From Luscinia megarhynchos (Eukaryota > Chordata > Aves > Passeriformes > Turdidae), in assembly GCA_034336665.1 (NCBI GenBank), contig JAPFBE010000002.1, positions 10,152,146 through 10,216,145 of the forward strand: a stretch of 64,000 bases of DNA, written 5' to 3'. Below, piece by piece: positions 49,101 to 61,222 of this stretch; the first letter of the stretch is position 1; every line of letters begins with the position of its first letter. The position numbers were made by a program, and so were the translations under genes. A model generated the notes under the pieces. That model saw only the letters and a list, made by a program, of their open reading frames with translations, was not told the DNA's origin and did no database searches.

Positions 49101-51689
49101 AAGGTCCCAATTTCAGACTAGCTTTCTTTTCCCTGGTCCCATCCTCACACTGAAGATGGCACTAGGTAGCAATGCTGTGAAGCTGGGCTGTGTGAAGTAA
49201 TATAAATTGTTGTGATTTCAAGGCTGACAGTGCTCCTGATTTAACCACAAATCTCCCAGCATTCAAGTTCTTAATTAAAACTCCAGGTCCTGGATTTACT
49301 TCTGCTTGCAGACCTCATGGATATGGAGAAGAGCTTTGAACATTGATCTGAGAGCTACCTAAAAGTACGAGAGTGTAATAATTTTTAAAAGCAAGTAAAA
49401 AGAAACCTGTGTTTATTTATATTAAATCTCATGATCGTTAAGTGAGTTCCATGACTTTTCAAGACCTGATTCATGTGTTTTGAACACAAGGGTGTAGCCA
49501 AAGAACCACTAAGAATTAGGTGTCCCAGGCTGGGCAGTCCATGGGCTGTGCAGCAAACTCAGCTGCAAGTCTCTGTGTACAGCTGGGAAGCCCAGGGCTG
49601 ACTCAGTGCTACTTAGGACTGAGCCACGACAGTTTTCCAGAGACCAGAAAAGGAAAGGCAGCAGAGGAAGGGACAGTGCTTAAACCAAATTGGAAGGGCA
49701 GTGTCTTTGGGCAGGGCAGGCTGCTCCCAGCACAGGAGAGAGAGGTGGGCTCAATGGCCTGGCCTGGTCCTGCCACACTGCTTAGTGCTCATATTTTCAG
49801 GAAGCTCTTCAAAGCTTTTAAGGAAGATTTAGTGCACTGCCAGAATGGAATTTCTAATGTCATTACCAGTCCAATCATTCACACCCTCTTATTTTCCTTT
49901 TCTCCCTGAAGGGAGGTGGGGGAGGCTGGCAGGCGTGGGTAGCAGTGGGTGGCAGGCTGGAAGGAGCTCCACAGCCAGTGGGGCAATGGAATCACCCCTT
50001 GCAGGGGGCAGGCAGCATCAAAAAGGGGTTGATGTGCCCATGAAAGGCCTGTTGGCTGCCTGCTGGCTACAGTGCAAGGGCTGTGGTAAGGCTGTGGAGG
50101 GAGGCAGGAGGTGACGGTGGAGTGGAAGCAGCCCTGGGAGCAGGAAAGACAAGGGAGCTGCCTGTAAACACAGTTGGCAATGTGGCCAGTGAGCAAAAGG
50201 CTTTTCCTCAGGGATAAAAACCCCACAGTGCTATATTCCTACCTACCCAGATATACATAAAGACACCAGTTGCTAAACAGGCTGTGAAGCTCTGGGCTCA
50301 GCTGGAGCTTTCTGCACACCTTCTGTACAGTCAGCGGTGATAACTGGAGCAGCAGCAAACTCATACATGTGGATTGTGATGTACATGGATAGCTGCACTT
50401 CCCAGGTGTCAAATCCTGTAACTGCAGGACCCTCAATACTTGCTGGGAAAGGACTACCTGGCCAAACCAGTCTAAATGAATCTTTTGGAGAAAGCAGATG
50501 CTTTGGTCATTTTGGTTTCAGAGCCCGTGGCATCTGTGACACTGCAAGTGGGATGGTGAGGACTGCTCTGAAAAACTGCAGCTGCTGAACAGCAAAACTA
50601 TCAAAATTTGGTGTAAATTCCACTTAGGATAAAAGAGACAAAAACTGTAATCTAAGACAAATTCCTCGTTCAGCTGCAAGGCTGGGTGTCTCTTGGAGGG
50701 GAATACAGGGAAACACTGGCTGAAGTGAGGCTTGGAACAGTGTTTCCTTCTTTTTGTAAAATGGGGATCAGCAACAAACCTGAGGAGCTGAAACAGCAGA
50801 CTTTTCAATGTCAATGTAACTAAAACATAACGTGATGAAATGCAGGGAAACTTCTAGAGGACTTAGATGAAAAATAAAAGTGGGGACAACTGATTATCAG
50901 GCTTCAGTGAATCAGCAAAAGTTGCTTCTAAATGAGGGCAAAACACTTACAGGTAATTATCATTTTTCACCAACTGTTATACAAGAAAAATCAGAATGAA
51001 CTTTAAATCAAAGAATAAAGCTGTTCAAAGAAACAGGAGTGGTCTGTATCCTTACATGCGCTGCCCAAAATTTCCATAGTGAGACAAGAAACACCATTTG
51101 GGCAATCCAAAACAACATATGCATTTGCTCACTTGCAGAAAACAGAAGAAAAAAGAAAAATATGGGATATGCCAGCTAATCATCATGACTTTTTTTTCAA
51201 CTTGAGCAGCTTTAATTCAATTTTCTGTAACTAAAAATAGAATTTCAAAAGGGGGGGCAACTGAGATTAAAATCTGCTTAGAGGTTTATGCTGCCATTTG
51301 GTGATATTGCATTTCAACAGCAATGGTGGGGGTACTTGACACTGGCTAAACTTCAAGAGTTTTGGTTTCTCAGCTGCTGAGTGAGTGATTTCCCACTGCC
51401 TGGGACTGAGTACTCAGCAAATGCCCTTCTATGCAGCCACAGCTCTCCCCACCAGCTCCTGAAGGACTGATGGTCAGAGGATGCTGTGCAGGGAAACAGG
51501 AGATGACAGGAAGTGCTGAAGAGCAGGCTGAGCCTTTGCAGCCCTTTTGGTGGGGCAGTGGCCAACCCCTTTGGCATGGGACACCACCTGAATAAGGGAA
51601 ATCTATCCAGATTAGACTACTCTGACAGTGAAAGAAATGGCATATCCCCTTTATGCACCTCACAGATAGCTTCCAAATTATTTATTCTA
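46141..51689. other. Intergenic, no gene recognised
   Basis: Mostly AT-rich. The block 47680-48060 has a composition like conserved non-coding DNA (many ATTA/TAAT cores, no repeat). A GC-richer block at 49900-50160 has TGGCAGGC/GGGGGCAGGCAG words but no recognised family. An A-rich patch is at 48081-48095. No exon recognised. Confidence 0.45.
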
Positions 51690-52200
51690 TCCATCCTAAA
51701 TGCAGCAATGGCTATTTTTTCCAAAGGAGCTGTAAAATCGTGCACTTCATAAAGACCCATATCACTCTTGAATGGGGATGGTTAAAATCCTGGCCAAGGT
51801 ATATACAAATAGCCTAGCACCTTTTCTGACATCCATTATCCATGCTGACCGGCCAGGGTAACCCCTCCAGAGGCAGGCCAAGAATAACATAAGGAGGTTA
51901 TTAAATATTATTCATTACCTTCAGTGGAACAAAATAGAAGCCTAATTCGCAGTCTTGGTTCCAAGAAAGCATTTGATAGGATCCCAAGGGAATTTTTTGT
52001 TCTTTACTTTAGAAGTTTTTAATTTTGACTTGGAGTTTATATCACGGATAAAAATGTTTTTCCTGAAAACTATGCCTGGGTGATAACAACTTGAAATCTC
52101 TCCCACCTTACTCCTTGATTTAAGTGGAATGAGGCAAGAATGTCTCCTCTCCTCCCACTATGTGTGCCATCTTAGCCATGCTCACCAGGTCATAGGTGGA
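51690..52200 (+). pseudogene. L1-clade LINE reverse-transcriptase fossil
   Basis: Frame-hopping translation gives, in the order of an L1 reverse transcriptase, RPISLLN (51753-51773), VKILAKVYTNSLAPFL (from 51781), IIHADRPG (51835-51858), NNIRRLLNIIHYLQ (51883-51924), SLGSKKAFDRI (51951-51983), NFDLEFISRIK (from 52021) and SGMRQECLLSS (about 52124-52156). These match the L1 blocks RPISLLN, LIHPDQTGF, DNIRRLLNII, SLDAEKAFDRI and RQGCPLSP. The catalytic Asp of motif A is Gly here. Stops and frameshifts occur (near 51775, 51859, 51934, 52021), so it is dead. The YxDD region is not recognisable. CR1 and L2 RTs lack this block set. Confidence 0.8.
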
Positions 52201-52949
52201 TAACTGGGAGGCAGCAAGGCCAAAAGTTGTTGTGTCATGTTGTCCTGGAAAACAAACTCAGTCCTTCCCAAAGCATTACCCATGCCACAGTTAGGACTTA
52301 AATCCTATCTACTGTAAGTCAGAGGCCATTTCTTTTGTCCCCACTAGTGAATTCTTAGGTGATATGAATTTGAAATATTTTAGTGTAAAGTTCAGAAGAA
52401 CTACATCATACTTTTCAAGAAAATGTACCTACTTTGTTAAAAAAAAAACAACAAAAGCAAACAAAAAAAACCCACTGAATGCAGACATCTGGCAAAAACA
52501 ACATTTAGCCTCATATCCTCCTCAAACCCAAAGTGCATTTTTTAGCCCGTGATCCTTTACTCATTCGAAATCATAGCTAAAAACATGAAATGTAAAACAA
52601 GGCAGAGAATTTCTGTGGAAAGCCAACCATAAAAGCAAAGTATATTAAAAAAAGAGAAGAAATAGCTAGGCCATTTCTCCTTTCCTGCCCTCCAAGCAGT
52701 TTTTTGCACTTTCCTTACAAGTATTTTTCTCCTGTACAAGAAAATGCCCCTGCTCACTCGTGAAACTTGAGAAAAACAACTGGGGGACTCGTGAAGACCT
52801 TGATCCTGCAAATACCCATTACGAGGAGCAGCTCACATGAGTGAGGTGCTTTAGAGCTAGAATGTGTTGAACAGCCATGACTGCACCTTACACCTGGAAG
52901 TCACAGCTCCAGCTGCATGCTGAATTGATACTTGGCTTATACAAACATA
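52201..52949. other. Intergenic with A-rich run
   Basis: An A-rich run with AACAA/CAAAC units lies at 52438-52472. I cannot tell whether it is the tail of an old retroelement. No gene recognised. Confidence 0.4.
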
Positions 52950-53541
52950 AAAATGTTGAGGCAGAAAGCCAATCACATCCTGGGGTACACCAGAAGCCAG
53001 AAGGGTGAGGGAGGGGGCTCTGCCCCTCTGCTCTGCACTGGTGAGAGCCCACCTGGAGTACTACATCCAGCTCTGGGGTCCATGGCACAGGAAGAACACT
53101 GACCTGCCGAAACGAGTCCAGAGGAGGCCACCAAGATGATTGTACGAATGGAGTGCCTTTCTTGTGAGGAAAGCTGAGATAATTGGCATTGTTTAGCCCA
53201 GAGAAGAGAAGTCTTTGAGGTGACTGAATTGTGGCCTTCCAGTACCTGAAAGAACCCACATGAAAAATGGAGAGAGGCTTACAAGGACGAGTAGTGACAG
53301 GACAGGGGCGGAATGGCTTCAAGCTAAAAGAGAATATGTTTAGATTAGACATTAGGAAGAAGTCCTTGACAGCCAAGGTGGTGAGGCACACGAACAGGTT
53401 GCCTAGCCAAGTGTTTGAGGCCAGGTTGGATGGGGCTCTGAACAGCCTGGTCTAGTGAAAGACATCCTTGAAATCAGCAGGGGAGTTGGAACTAGATGGT
53501 CTTTATGGTCTTCCAATCCAAACCATTCTGTGATTCTATGG
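52950..53541 (+). mobile_element. CR1 LINE 3' end, ~590 bp, plus orientation
   Basis: Sense CR1: AGAAAGCCAATCACATCCTG, GAGCCCACCTGGAGTACTAC, GTCCAGAGGAGGCCACCAAG, GTTTAGCCCAGAGAAGAG, AGATTAGACATTAGGAAGAA, GGAGTTGGAACTAGATGG, TCCAATCCAAACC, ending ATTCTGTGATTCTATG. It covers the last part of ORF2 and the whole 3' UTR. An open frame on the opposite strand (52888-53391) is a shadow of it. Confidence 0.9.
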
Positions 53542-56500
53542 TAGATGCTAAGGGAGCCAATCAGCTGCCACCAAAAGAAAACCAAAAGAGGCTTTTCTCA
53601 GCCACCATTTTTCAGCTCAGGAATACTTTTGCTGTCTTGAGGACCTTTGTGGCATTGCTTTTAAAGCAAACCTGCAGGGTTATGGGAAAGGCTTGAAGGC
53701 AGAAAAGACAGCAAACTCTCCTGGACACTGTGCTCTAACTGTAAGGCTGGCTCTATCCCAGATGACTTATATTTCCATTACTGGAAACAGACACTAAACT
53801 GGCACTTGAAGGCACCAGAGTCATCTTGTGCTGTTTCTTAATCAATTTGTATAATTTATGCCAGTTCCAAATGTGGGTGAGGTAAATGATCCAGCATGTG
53901 ACTTAAGGCCTGAGTGGTCATGATTGAGGCAACATTTCATTACCTTGATTTTGATACAAAATTATTTATGCACGAAATTATTGATATAATTGATTCTTTC
54001 TCGGGCTCACTAGTTAATATGTGTTGACATATTACAACAGTGATAGAATCAAGATACATACAGAAAGATTTCAGAAAATGAAGCGACAGCAGCACTATCC
54101 TCTTAGCTCGTTGGCTTGACAATAAATATGGCTGGATGTAACATTTCCAGATAGCAAAACAGGTTTAGTCTCCTAAGCCTGTTCAACAAGGAATATTTAA
54201 AACCGGTGCAGAATTTAAAAATTAAATTAACTGACTAAATATTAGACACTGGGCTTTATTAATTGTTTTTATCTATGTGCTTACTGAACTACAGAGACAT
54301 TCTTAAAGAGGACAAGTTGCCCAGTATGATTCATTTCAGCTTTGCAAGGTGGACATCTGAATTGTGGAGCTTTGAATGACTACCTCAGTGTCTGAGCTGT
54401 GGGGACCCCTGTCCTCTGCAGTCTGCAAGGCTCTGTCTGCCAGGTCATCGTGGAGTCAGTGCTGTGACCAGCTGACTTGCATCTGCCTAATCTTGAACTG
54501 AGCAGCACAAAATCGATGGCAGTGGGTAGCTCCCCATCCTGGGACAGACAAAGTGTGCATGACACCCCACATCCATACAGCCACTGGGATATCCACTGCT
54601 CCAAAGACAACTTGCCCATGCAATTTCTCCTTCCTCTGCACTGTAGCTATCTGTGATTATACATTACCTAGCCTGTTTCCATTTACCTCCTGGGTCTCAA
54701 TCCATGACTTTGGTGTTATCATTAGAAAATACATACCAGAGTTTTGCTGAGCCTAATTATGAATGAGACTAACTGTTAGGCAGAAAGCTTAACTGGTAAA
54801 ATTTCAGATATACAAGCAAGCAAATGTCTGTTCTTTTGAAAGCAAAAGTTAGCTACTCAGAACTTTTTGAACTACCAAAAGTAACATAACTACAAAGGGG
54901 CTATCCAGCCAGATTCTAAGAGACAAATTATCTTGATTTGTAACAGCTAAATCCAGCAAACCTGGAGTTCTCTATAATTCCACTGATGGAACCACTTTAA
55001 GAAGAAAAAACCTTGTATAAAACTGTGTTTCTGCTGCACTGAGATCTGTAGAAGCCACCCTTGAGCACACTACAGATACCTCAACCCTACAGAAGTGTAG
55101 AAGGCAGAAGCAGTAGTCCAGATATTAGCAAGACAAGATCAGATAATAAGTCTGTACATGTGTTGGGGGATAGATGTATTATTGGCTTGAAAAAGTCTCA
55201 AAGACCAAATTTTTACCTTGCCAGTCAGATGAAAGTAAGGGGCAATTTCCCTTTGGAGACCTTCTCTGAAGTGATCTGTTTAGTGACTTGGTGCAGACAG
55301 TAGGCAGACCCATTCCAAAGAGTGTTAGAGAGGATAATGGAAAAAAGCAAATTTGAGAAAGGGAGAAAAACAGTAAGCATTTTTATTAAAGAGCAGAATG
55401 TAAAAGTGTTGAGGAGAGAGTGGGTTGGAGGATAGCCCGGGCATCACAGTAACTCAGTTAGATATCTTATTCCAGTGTGTGTGTTAGCAGAAGATATTTA
55501 GGAGCTGAAGTCTCCTCCAGCCAATCAGCTTCAATTTATGGTATATTTAGGCACTCCATGGTGATGAGGAGTCTTAGGCAGGCATTCTCAGAGAGTTACT
55601 GCCTCTCTGCAGCCCTTACATCACCATCCAAGCTCTGCAGTCATCATCTAGAAATTTATACCTCACAGCTAACTACTGTTTCAGTGGAGCAAACACTACA
55701 CTATTTCTTACCAAGAAGACAGCTTGTGATGATATGCAGCTTCTAAGTGTCTTGTGAGATCCTGTGTATATGATAATACACCGCTGGCAGCCTGTCAAAG
55801 AGAGAACTGCAAAAGCAATCGTGTTGTTTTGAGGAAGAGACAACGATTAAAGTTTGGTTTCTGTGGCTTCATGAAGAACTGACAGAGAGAACAAAAATTA
55901 TGAGGCCAAGCACATAGTCGATATTAAATTACCAGCACTTCATTTACTTATCCTCCAAACAACCACTAGAGATCTCTTACTTACTGAAATAGTTAAAAAA
56001 AGAAACCTCTAAGAACATTTAATGCTGGCCACAGGCATTTCACGGAAGTCGGTGTTTCCCAGCTCCCCATAAGCCATTAGGGCTTCCCTCCTACACCTTG
56101 ACAGGCTTCAGTTAGAAACAGCTGAAGGCAGTGAGCTTTTAAACAAGAATCTATTTACATGAATCTTTTTTTGGTCTGCAATTTTCCACTGGCAGTAGCA
56201 ATGATGAGAGTCAGAGTAGGCAGGGCCCCAGGCAATTGCAGCATCTGTCTCTGCTGAGAGCACATCTGCACGGGACGGTGCTGGAGAGGCCAGTGGCTCA
56301 CAGAGCACCATCTGCCTCCCCATCCTCCTCATGGCTGCAGCTTCAGCAGGCACAGGGCCAGGCAAGGGGGAAAATGGGCCTCAGGACTCGAGGCACCCGT
56401 CCTGTGCAGCAGGTGGATCCCCTGGATGCGTTGGCTCTGCCTGCAAAATTAGCACTCTTTGTGGGGTTTGTAGTCTTTGAATGCTTTTCCCAGTGCTGGT

Positions 56501-57910
56501 GCAGTCATTCCCTCGTGCAACATGAGGTACTAATGTCATATGCACCCTTGTGCAAGGGCTGAGAGCTAGGTGTGAAGGCAGGCAGTGGTACACATGTTGT
56601 TATCCATGTCTTTGAATCAGACTGAGCAATTGCAGACACAACTGTACTCCCTGTGACCAACACTCCTAATTATATAATATTTTTGTGATATTGACTGGGC
56701 AGTATCTCAAAGTACACAGAAGACCAAAGCTGGCTTTTAACACAGACAGTTTTCAATCAGTTTGTCTGCTTTACTGTATTAAATAACATGTTGACCTTGC
56801 TGGATTAGTTTGGCCGCAGAAGTGAACTGGTTTGAAGATTCCTGCAAATATTTAATGGGTTACCCCCACCTTAGCTTATACCTAGACATTTTCCTGAATC
56901 TCTAAGGCATGTAAAGGTGAGCTCCTGCTGGCCAAACAGGATGAGAAGGCATGGGTGCTCTAGTTTTCTGGACAGCTGCATCACCTTGTCATCCCTGATG
57001 ACTACAGAGCTCCTCTCCAGCAGATGTGGCAGCTTGCCTCCTTCCATGTGCTCAGACTGTGCAGAAGGTAGATGCAAAACAGCTGACAATTTGCTGAATC
57101 CAGATGCTTTGCTTGGCCTGACCATCTCCTCTTCCTGACCTTGCTCTGAAACTCCCCAAACCACCTGACATGATCGATCTATTTCTGGCTGAGGAGGCTG
57201 GGAAAAACCAGATAGAAAAGGAGGAATGTGGGGAAAAGACATAGAAGAAAAGAAGGATGGAGGTCATGAACAGATTCAAAATGTGGTAGAGAAGAAAAAG
57301 GCAGAGGGAAATAGGAAGAAAAAGTATTAATATAGTACAATATCCAACAAAAGAAGGAAAATTATGTGGAGGGAAAACAGACATTGGAAAAGACCCAAGA
57401 ATGGAGAAGAGAAGGAGGTGAGGAATTGGCAGGGGAGATAAGCAACATCAACAAAAGCAGTAGATTTCTTATTTTATCTTCCAAAAAACTGCTGCCAAAA
57501 TAAGATAATACTCAGCTATAATCACCATTATTAATACATGTATGTGGACAATGTGAAGGTGAAGAGGAGATTATCAAAGAATGTAGCTCTGGCAGGATGC
57601 CAGGCACCAGGGAAACTCACAGGAGAACGACACAGCAGTTTTCCTGAAGGGAATGGAAATTGTCTAGGACAGCCTGAGTAGAGAGCTTGGATCCTGTTGC
57701 TTCTGCTCACCTGTGGAGGAAGAAGGGCTGAGCAGCTTGTCAGAACAGCCTGCTGCCTTTTCCAGTCTCATGTCAGGTTTGGGTGAGGATGCCACAGCCC
57801 ATTTTCACAGCATGTTTTGGGTCAGAGAAACCCAATTTCTTTTGTAGGCTGCATTGCAACATTGGTGGTAATTAAACATTGCTTTTGCAGCTGAATCATC
57901 ATTCACAGTT
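53542..57910. other. Intergenic, no gene recognised
   Basis: Unique sequence. A GC-richer patch at 56230-56420 is open on both strands without a recognisable domain. The stretch 57180-57440 is purine-rich on the plus strand. No CR1 or LTR recognised. Confidence 0.45.
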
Positions 57911-58105
57911 AATATGATCTAGTGGATTCAGCAGCAGGATATTGTTGCTATTCCTGGCTGGTATCCTGGGCAGCCTTAAGCATGTAAAATTCCCTCTCTG
58001 TTCCTCAGTTTCCTCACCCGTAAATCAGGTAGTGGTACTCACTGTTTCACTAAGGTGTTTTGAGATCCACAAGAGAAAAGCACTGAATAAGAGCTGGGTG
58101 TGACT
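57911..58105 (+). mobile_element. Ancient tRNA-derived CORE-SINE (MIR-like) relic
   Basis: GATCTAGTGGATTCAGCAGC resembles a SINE A-box, and GCTATTCCTGGCTG a B-box region. The core follows (CTCTCTGTTCCTCAGTTTCC, then TCACCCGTAAATCAGGTAG) and an L3/CR1-type 3' region (TTTTGAGATCCACAAGAG, AAAAGCACTGAATAAGAGCT). The same order is seen in MIR-like elements of turtles, crocodilians and mammals. The ~195-bp copy is nearly full length but diverged, implying an age before modern birds. Confidence 0.65.
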
Positions 58106-59189
58106 AAAATTACCCTTTCCCCCATGTACAGGGAATTAATTTTCTTCTTCTTTTTCAAGCCTTTCATGTGTTCTACATTGCTTTTCTGTTTTGCTTAGTA
58201 CGTTGATCACATCAATAAATTTATCTTCTCTCTTGCTTTTCTTCTTCATAAAGTTGTAGCTATTTCATAGCTTAATTCTAAAGTAAAAGAGTGAAGAATA
58301 TGAAGTAGAAGAGTAATGTCATGAAAGACCTCAAAAAAATAAAAAAACCCTTTCCTCCTAATCCAGGTATAATTTGCTAAATCCCTCTACCCTGCTTTGA
58401 AAATAGATACAGAGTTTAGGGAGTATGGAGAGGTCAGAGGCCCTCCACAATACACATTCCATATTCTGCAGCCAGCTATCTGTATGAATAGTGGAAAACA
58501 TCATGACCTGTGCATAGCTTGTCTAATTCTTAAATTTGAGTATGTATTTTCTTACAGATTATATTGTCCTAGCATTTTGAAGGTATTAGCTTTGCCAGGA
58601 AACTTATTTTTAAAAACTGTTTTAAAATATCCTCCCCACTATGCACAAGCACCTATGAAAACTTCATTTCCTTGTACCCTGAGGCTTCCACACTCTATCA
58701 GAGGTCTAAAATACCCCATCTACTTGCCCCATTATATTTGTAAGCATTAGTGAAATTATTAGTCACCTCAGTTTACCCAGTACAAGCAATAGACAACCTT
58801 CCAGTTATATTCACTTATAAAAACAGGAATGTAGCTCAGCCCAATAGCTGCTTCATTCAGTAGGATTTTCCCTAGGGGTGGACAGCCATCCCTAGGAGCA
58901 CATTAGGCTACTCTTTCACTATAGGGAGGAGATGACAGATGCCTATCAACCAAATGGAGATCAGTCCTGAAAGGGGGAGATGGAACTAAACAAGCCAAAG
59001 AATAAAATTTGATAATATGTTTATAATGAAAAAGTTATGAGTGACTTCCAGATATCAAAGAAGGAAAAAAAAAGTAATTATTTATATTTGGCATGATTTT
59101 CAAAGTTGTCATTGGACTCACAGGTTCTCATTGAAGTCACTGTAAACTGTGGGTACACAACACCTTTGAAAGCCTTGCCAAAATTGCCT
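58106..59189. other. Intergenic, nothing recognised
   Basis: AT-rich unique sequence. The 117-codon plus-strand frame at 58397-58750 has no recognisable domain and no convincing splice context. Confidence 0.45.
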
Positions 59190-59296
59190 TTAGACTGTAA
59201 GCTCCTTGGGGCAGAGACCTGTTACTCATTTGGCAAATTGTATTGCAAAGCTCCTTTGCCCAAACAGTCTGCTTGCGTAATAATAATAATAATAGA
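59190..59296 (+). mobile_element. Ancient L3/CR1-like 3' end with TAA tail
   Basis: TTAGACTGTAAGCTCCTTGG then GGCAGAGACCTGTTACTC is the conserved opening of an old amniote LINE/SINE 3' end (GACTGTAAGCTCCTTGGGGCAGGGACC). The ~105-bp relic ends in a TAA repeat (59278-59295), as the related reptile elements do. Confidence 0.6.
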
Positions 59297-60679
59297 TAAC
59301 AGATTTGTGCTGGAATTCAGAAATATCTGATGTGGTTCTATAGCCTTCTTATTAACACAGTATTTCAAAGGATTAAATAAAAGCTCATTTTATAGGCAAA
59401 TCACCAAGGAAGTAGGACCAAAGGAAGCTGGCTGAGAACAATTTAGAATCAGAGAGGTGTTTGCTTGGTCAAACATGGAATTTCCCTTCCACGACACATT
59501 TCAGTTTCACATTATTTGACTCATAGGCTGTCATTTGAGAGCCTTGCTGAACAGGTAGGCTGTGAAATACGCATCTGCCTGCGGTTGGTTTAGAGAGTAG
59601 AATAGATTCATTTAGTACATACATCAGTGCACACCCTCAGCCCTGGGGGTGTTGCTGCACTCCTCAAATTCGTGTGCAATCCCTCTGCCCGTGCCAGAGA
59701 CAGATATGAATGAGGCTTGACTCACTTCTCCTGGGAAGTGCCAGAGCATTAGGTTTCAAATTCAAAGGGTATCAGCAGAACAGCTATTATTATTATTGTT
59801 ATTCTCTGCTCTGACTTCAGAAATCTTGCTCATTTCAGTAACTCAGCCTAACTCAGCTGTAACTCCGTGCAGTATTTTGCAGTTTAATTTACAAAGTAAG
59901 CTAATTACACACCTTCTCAGTAGATGTATGAAAAGCCAGCTGTGGCAGAAACACCACTCTCACGCTGGAGTTTCAGGGAAGCTGCAGGTAGTCCACACCT
60001 TCTCAGAACCGTCGGCTGATCTCTCCAAGCCCGGCTTTCCTCCAGCTGCTCCTCAGCTGCAGAGTGTGGATAATGGTACCCACTTTTCTGAAGGGCTTGG
60101 AGGTGGAAGGGGAAGAGCACTGCCCCAGGAAGGTGTGTGGTACCATCAGAGGAACCTCTGCTGCACCGCGGGATTGGCACCACTGTGGCTCCAGGTGCTG
60201 CCTATGTCAGCAGACAGCACTGCAAAACCCCTTTCATAGCAATATTTATCCAGAAGATAATTATGAGAAAAAGGAAAGAAAATGGACCAGTCCTAATAAA
60301 TACCAGCCCTTTCAGGAGTGAATTTGAAAGCTATGGCTTTCTAGGTATCAGATGATAGGAATCATAAAGTCAAGCATGCACTTACTTTAATGAACCTGGT
60401 CAAAAGCGCTGTCTGGAATGTTTATTTATTCATTCATTTTTACGTGAGTAGACAAAGTAAATCTACCTTTGGTTTTCATAAAATCTTTCTTGCTACATTT
60501 TATTTAGTTTAAGTTGGCATCTATTTGATTCAACGTGGAAAGCCCAGCCAAATCCAATTAGTATAATTGAGACTCATGGAGTTCGCTTTTTCTCTTTTTC
60601 ACCCTCACTTTAGCAACCTGAAAAAAGAATTTCAGAGACCAAAATTTGAAAAACTGTTTCCATTTCTCACCATGTCACA
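59297..60679. other. Intergenic with (TTA)n run
   Basis: A short TTA/TTG run is at 59784-59802. The block 59930-60240 is richer in G+C with an open plus frame that has no recognised domain. No other element seen. Confidence 0.45.
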
Positions 60680-60808
60680 AGTACAAGACCAGGATGGACA
60701 AGGCTTTGAGCAATCTGTTCTAGTGGAAGATGTCCTTACCCATGGCAGAGGGGTTGGAACTAGACGGACTTTAAGGTCCCTTCCAATTTAAATCAGTCTG
60801 TGATTCTA
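60680..60808 (+). mobile_element. CR1 LINE 3' terminus, short
   Basis: Only the last ~130 bp: GACCAGGATGGACAAGGCTT, GGTTGGAACTAGACGGACTT, TAAGGTCCCTTCCAATTTAA, ending CAGTCTGTGATTCTATAAG. Severely 5' truncated. Confidence 0.85.
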
Positions 60809-60973
60809 TAAGAAGTGAAAAAACCCCTGTGTGCATAGCCCATTTTTGCCTGGCTGGCTGGTTAGCTGGTCTTACCCCTCTCGCTACAATACTGCATTTA
60901 TTTATGTGAAAACTCCTGAGCAGCCCATCTCAAATCCCAGTGGACTCAGATTGGCAAGCCATGGTGCTGTATC

Positions 60974-61222
60974 ACAGAATCATTAGGTTGGAAGAGACCT
61001 CCAAGATCATTGAGTTCAACCCAAACCCCAACACCTCAACTAAACCATGGCACCAAGTGCCACATCCAGTCGTTTTTAAGCACATCCAGGGATGGTGACT
61101 CTATTATCTCCCCAGGCAAAGCATTCCAATGCTTTATTATTCTTTCAGTGAAAAACTTCTTCCTAATATCCAACCTATATCTCCTCTGGTGTAGCTTGAG
61201 ACTGTGTCTTCCTTTTACCCAC
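60974..61222 (-). mobile_element. CR1 LINE 3' end, minus orientation
   Basis: TCACAGAATCATTAGGTTGG, AAGAGACCTCCAAGATCATT, GAGTTCAACCC, AAACCATGGCACCAAGTGCC, CATCCAGGGATGGTGACTC, AAAAACTTCTTCCTAATATC and TAGCTTGAGACTGTGTCTTC. It lies 165 bp from the plus-strand CR1 ending at 60808, so the two 3' ends face each other. The open plus frame 61010-61612 begins inside it and is not a gene. Confidence 0.88.
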
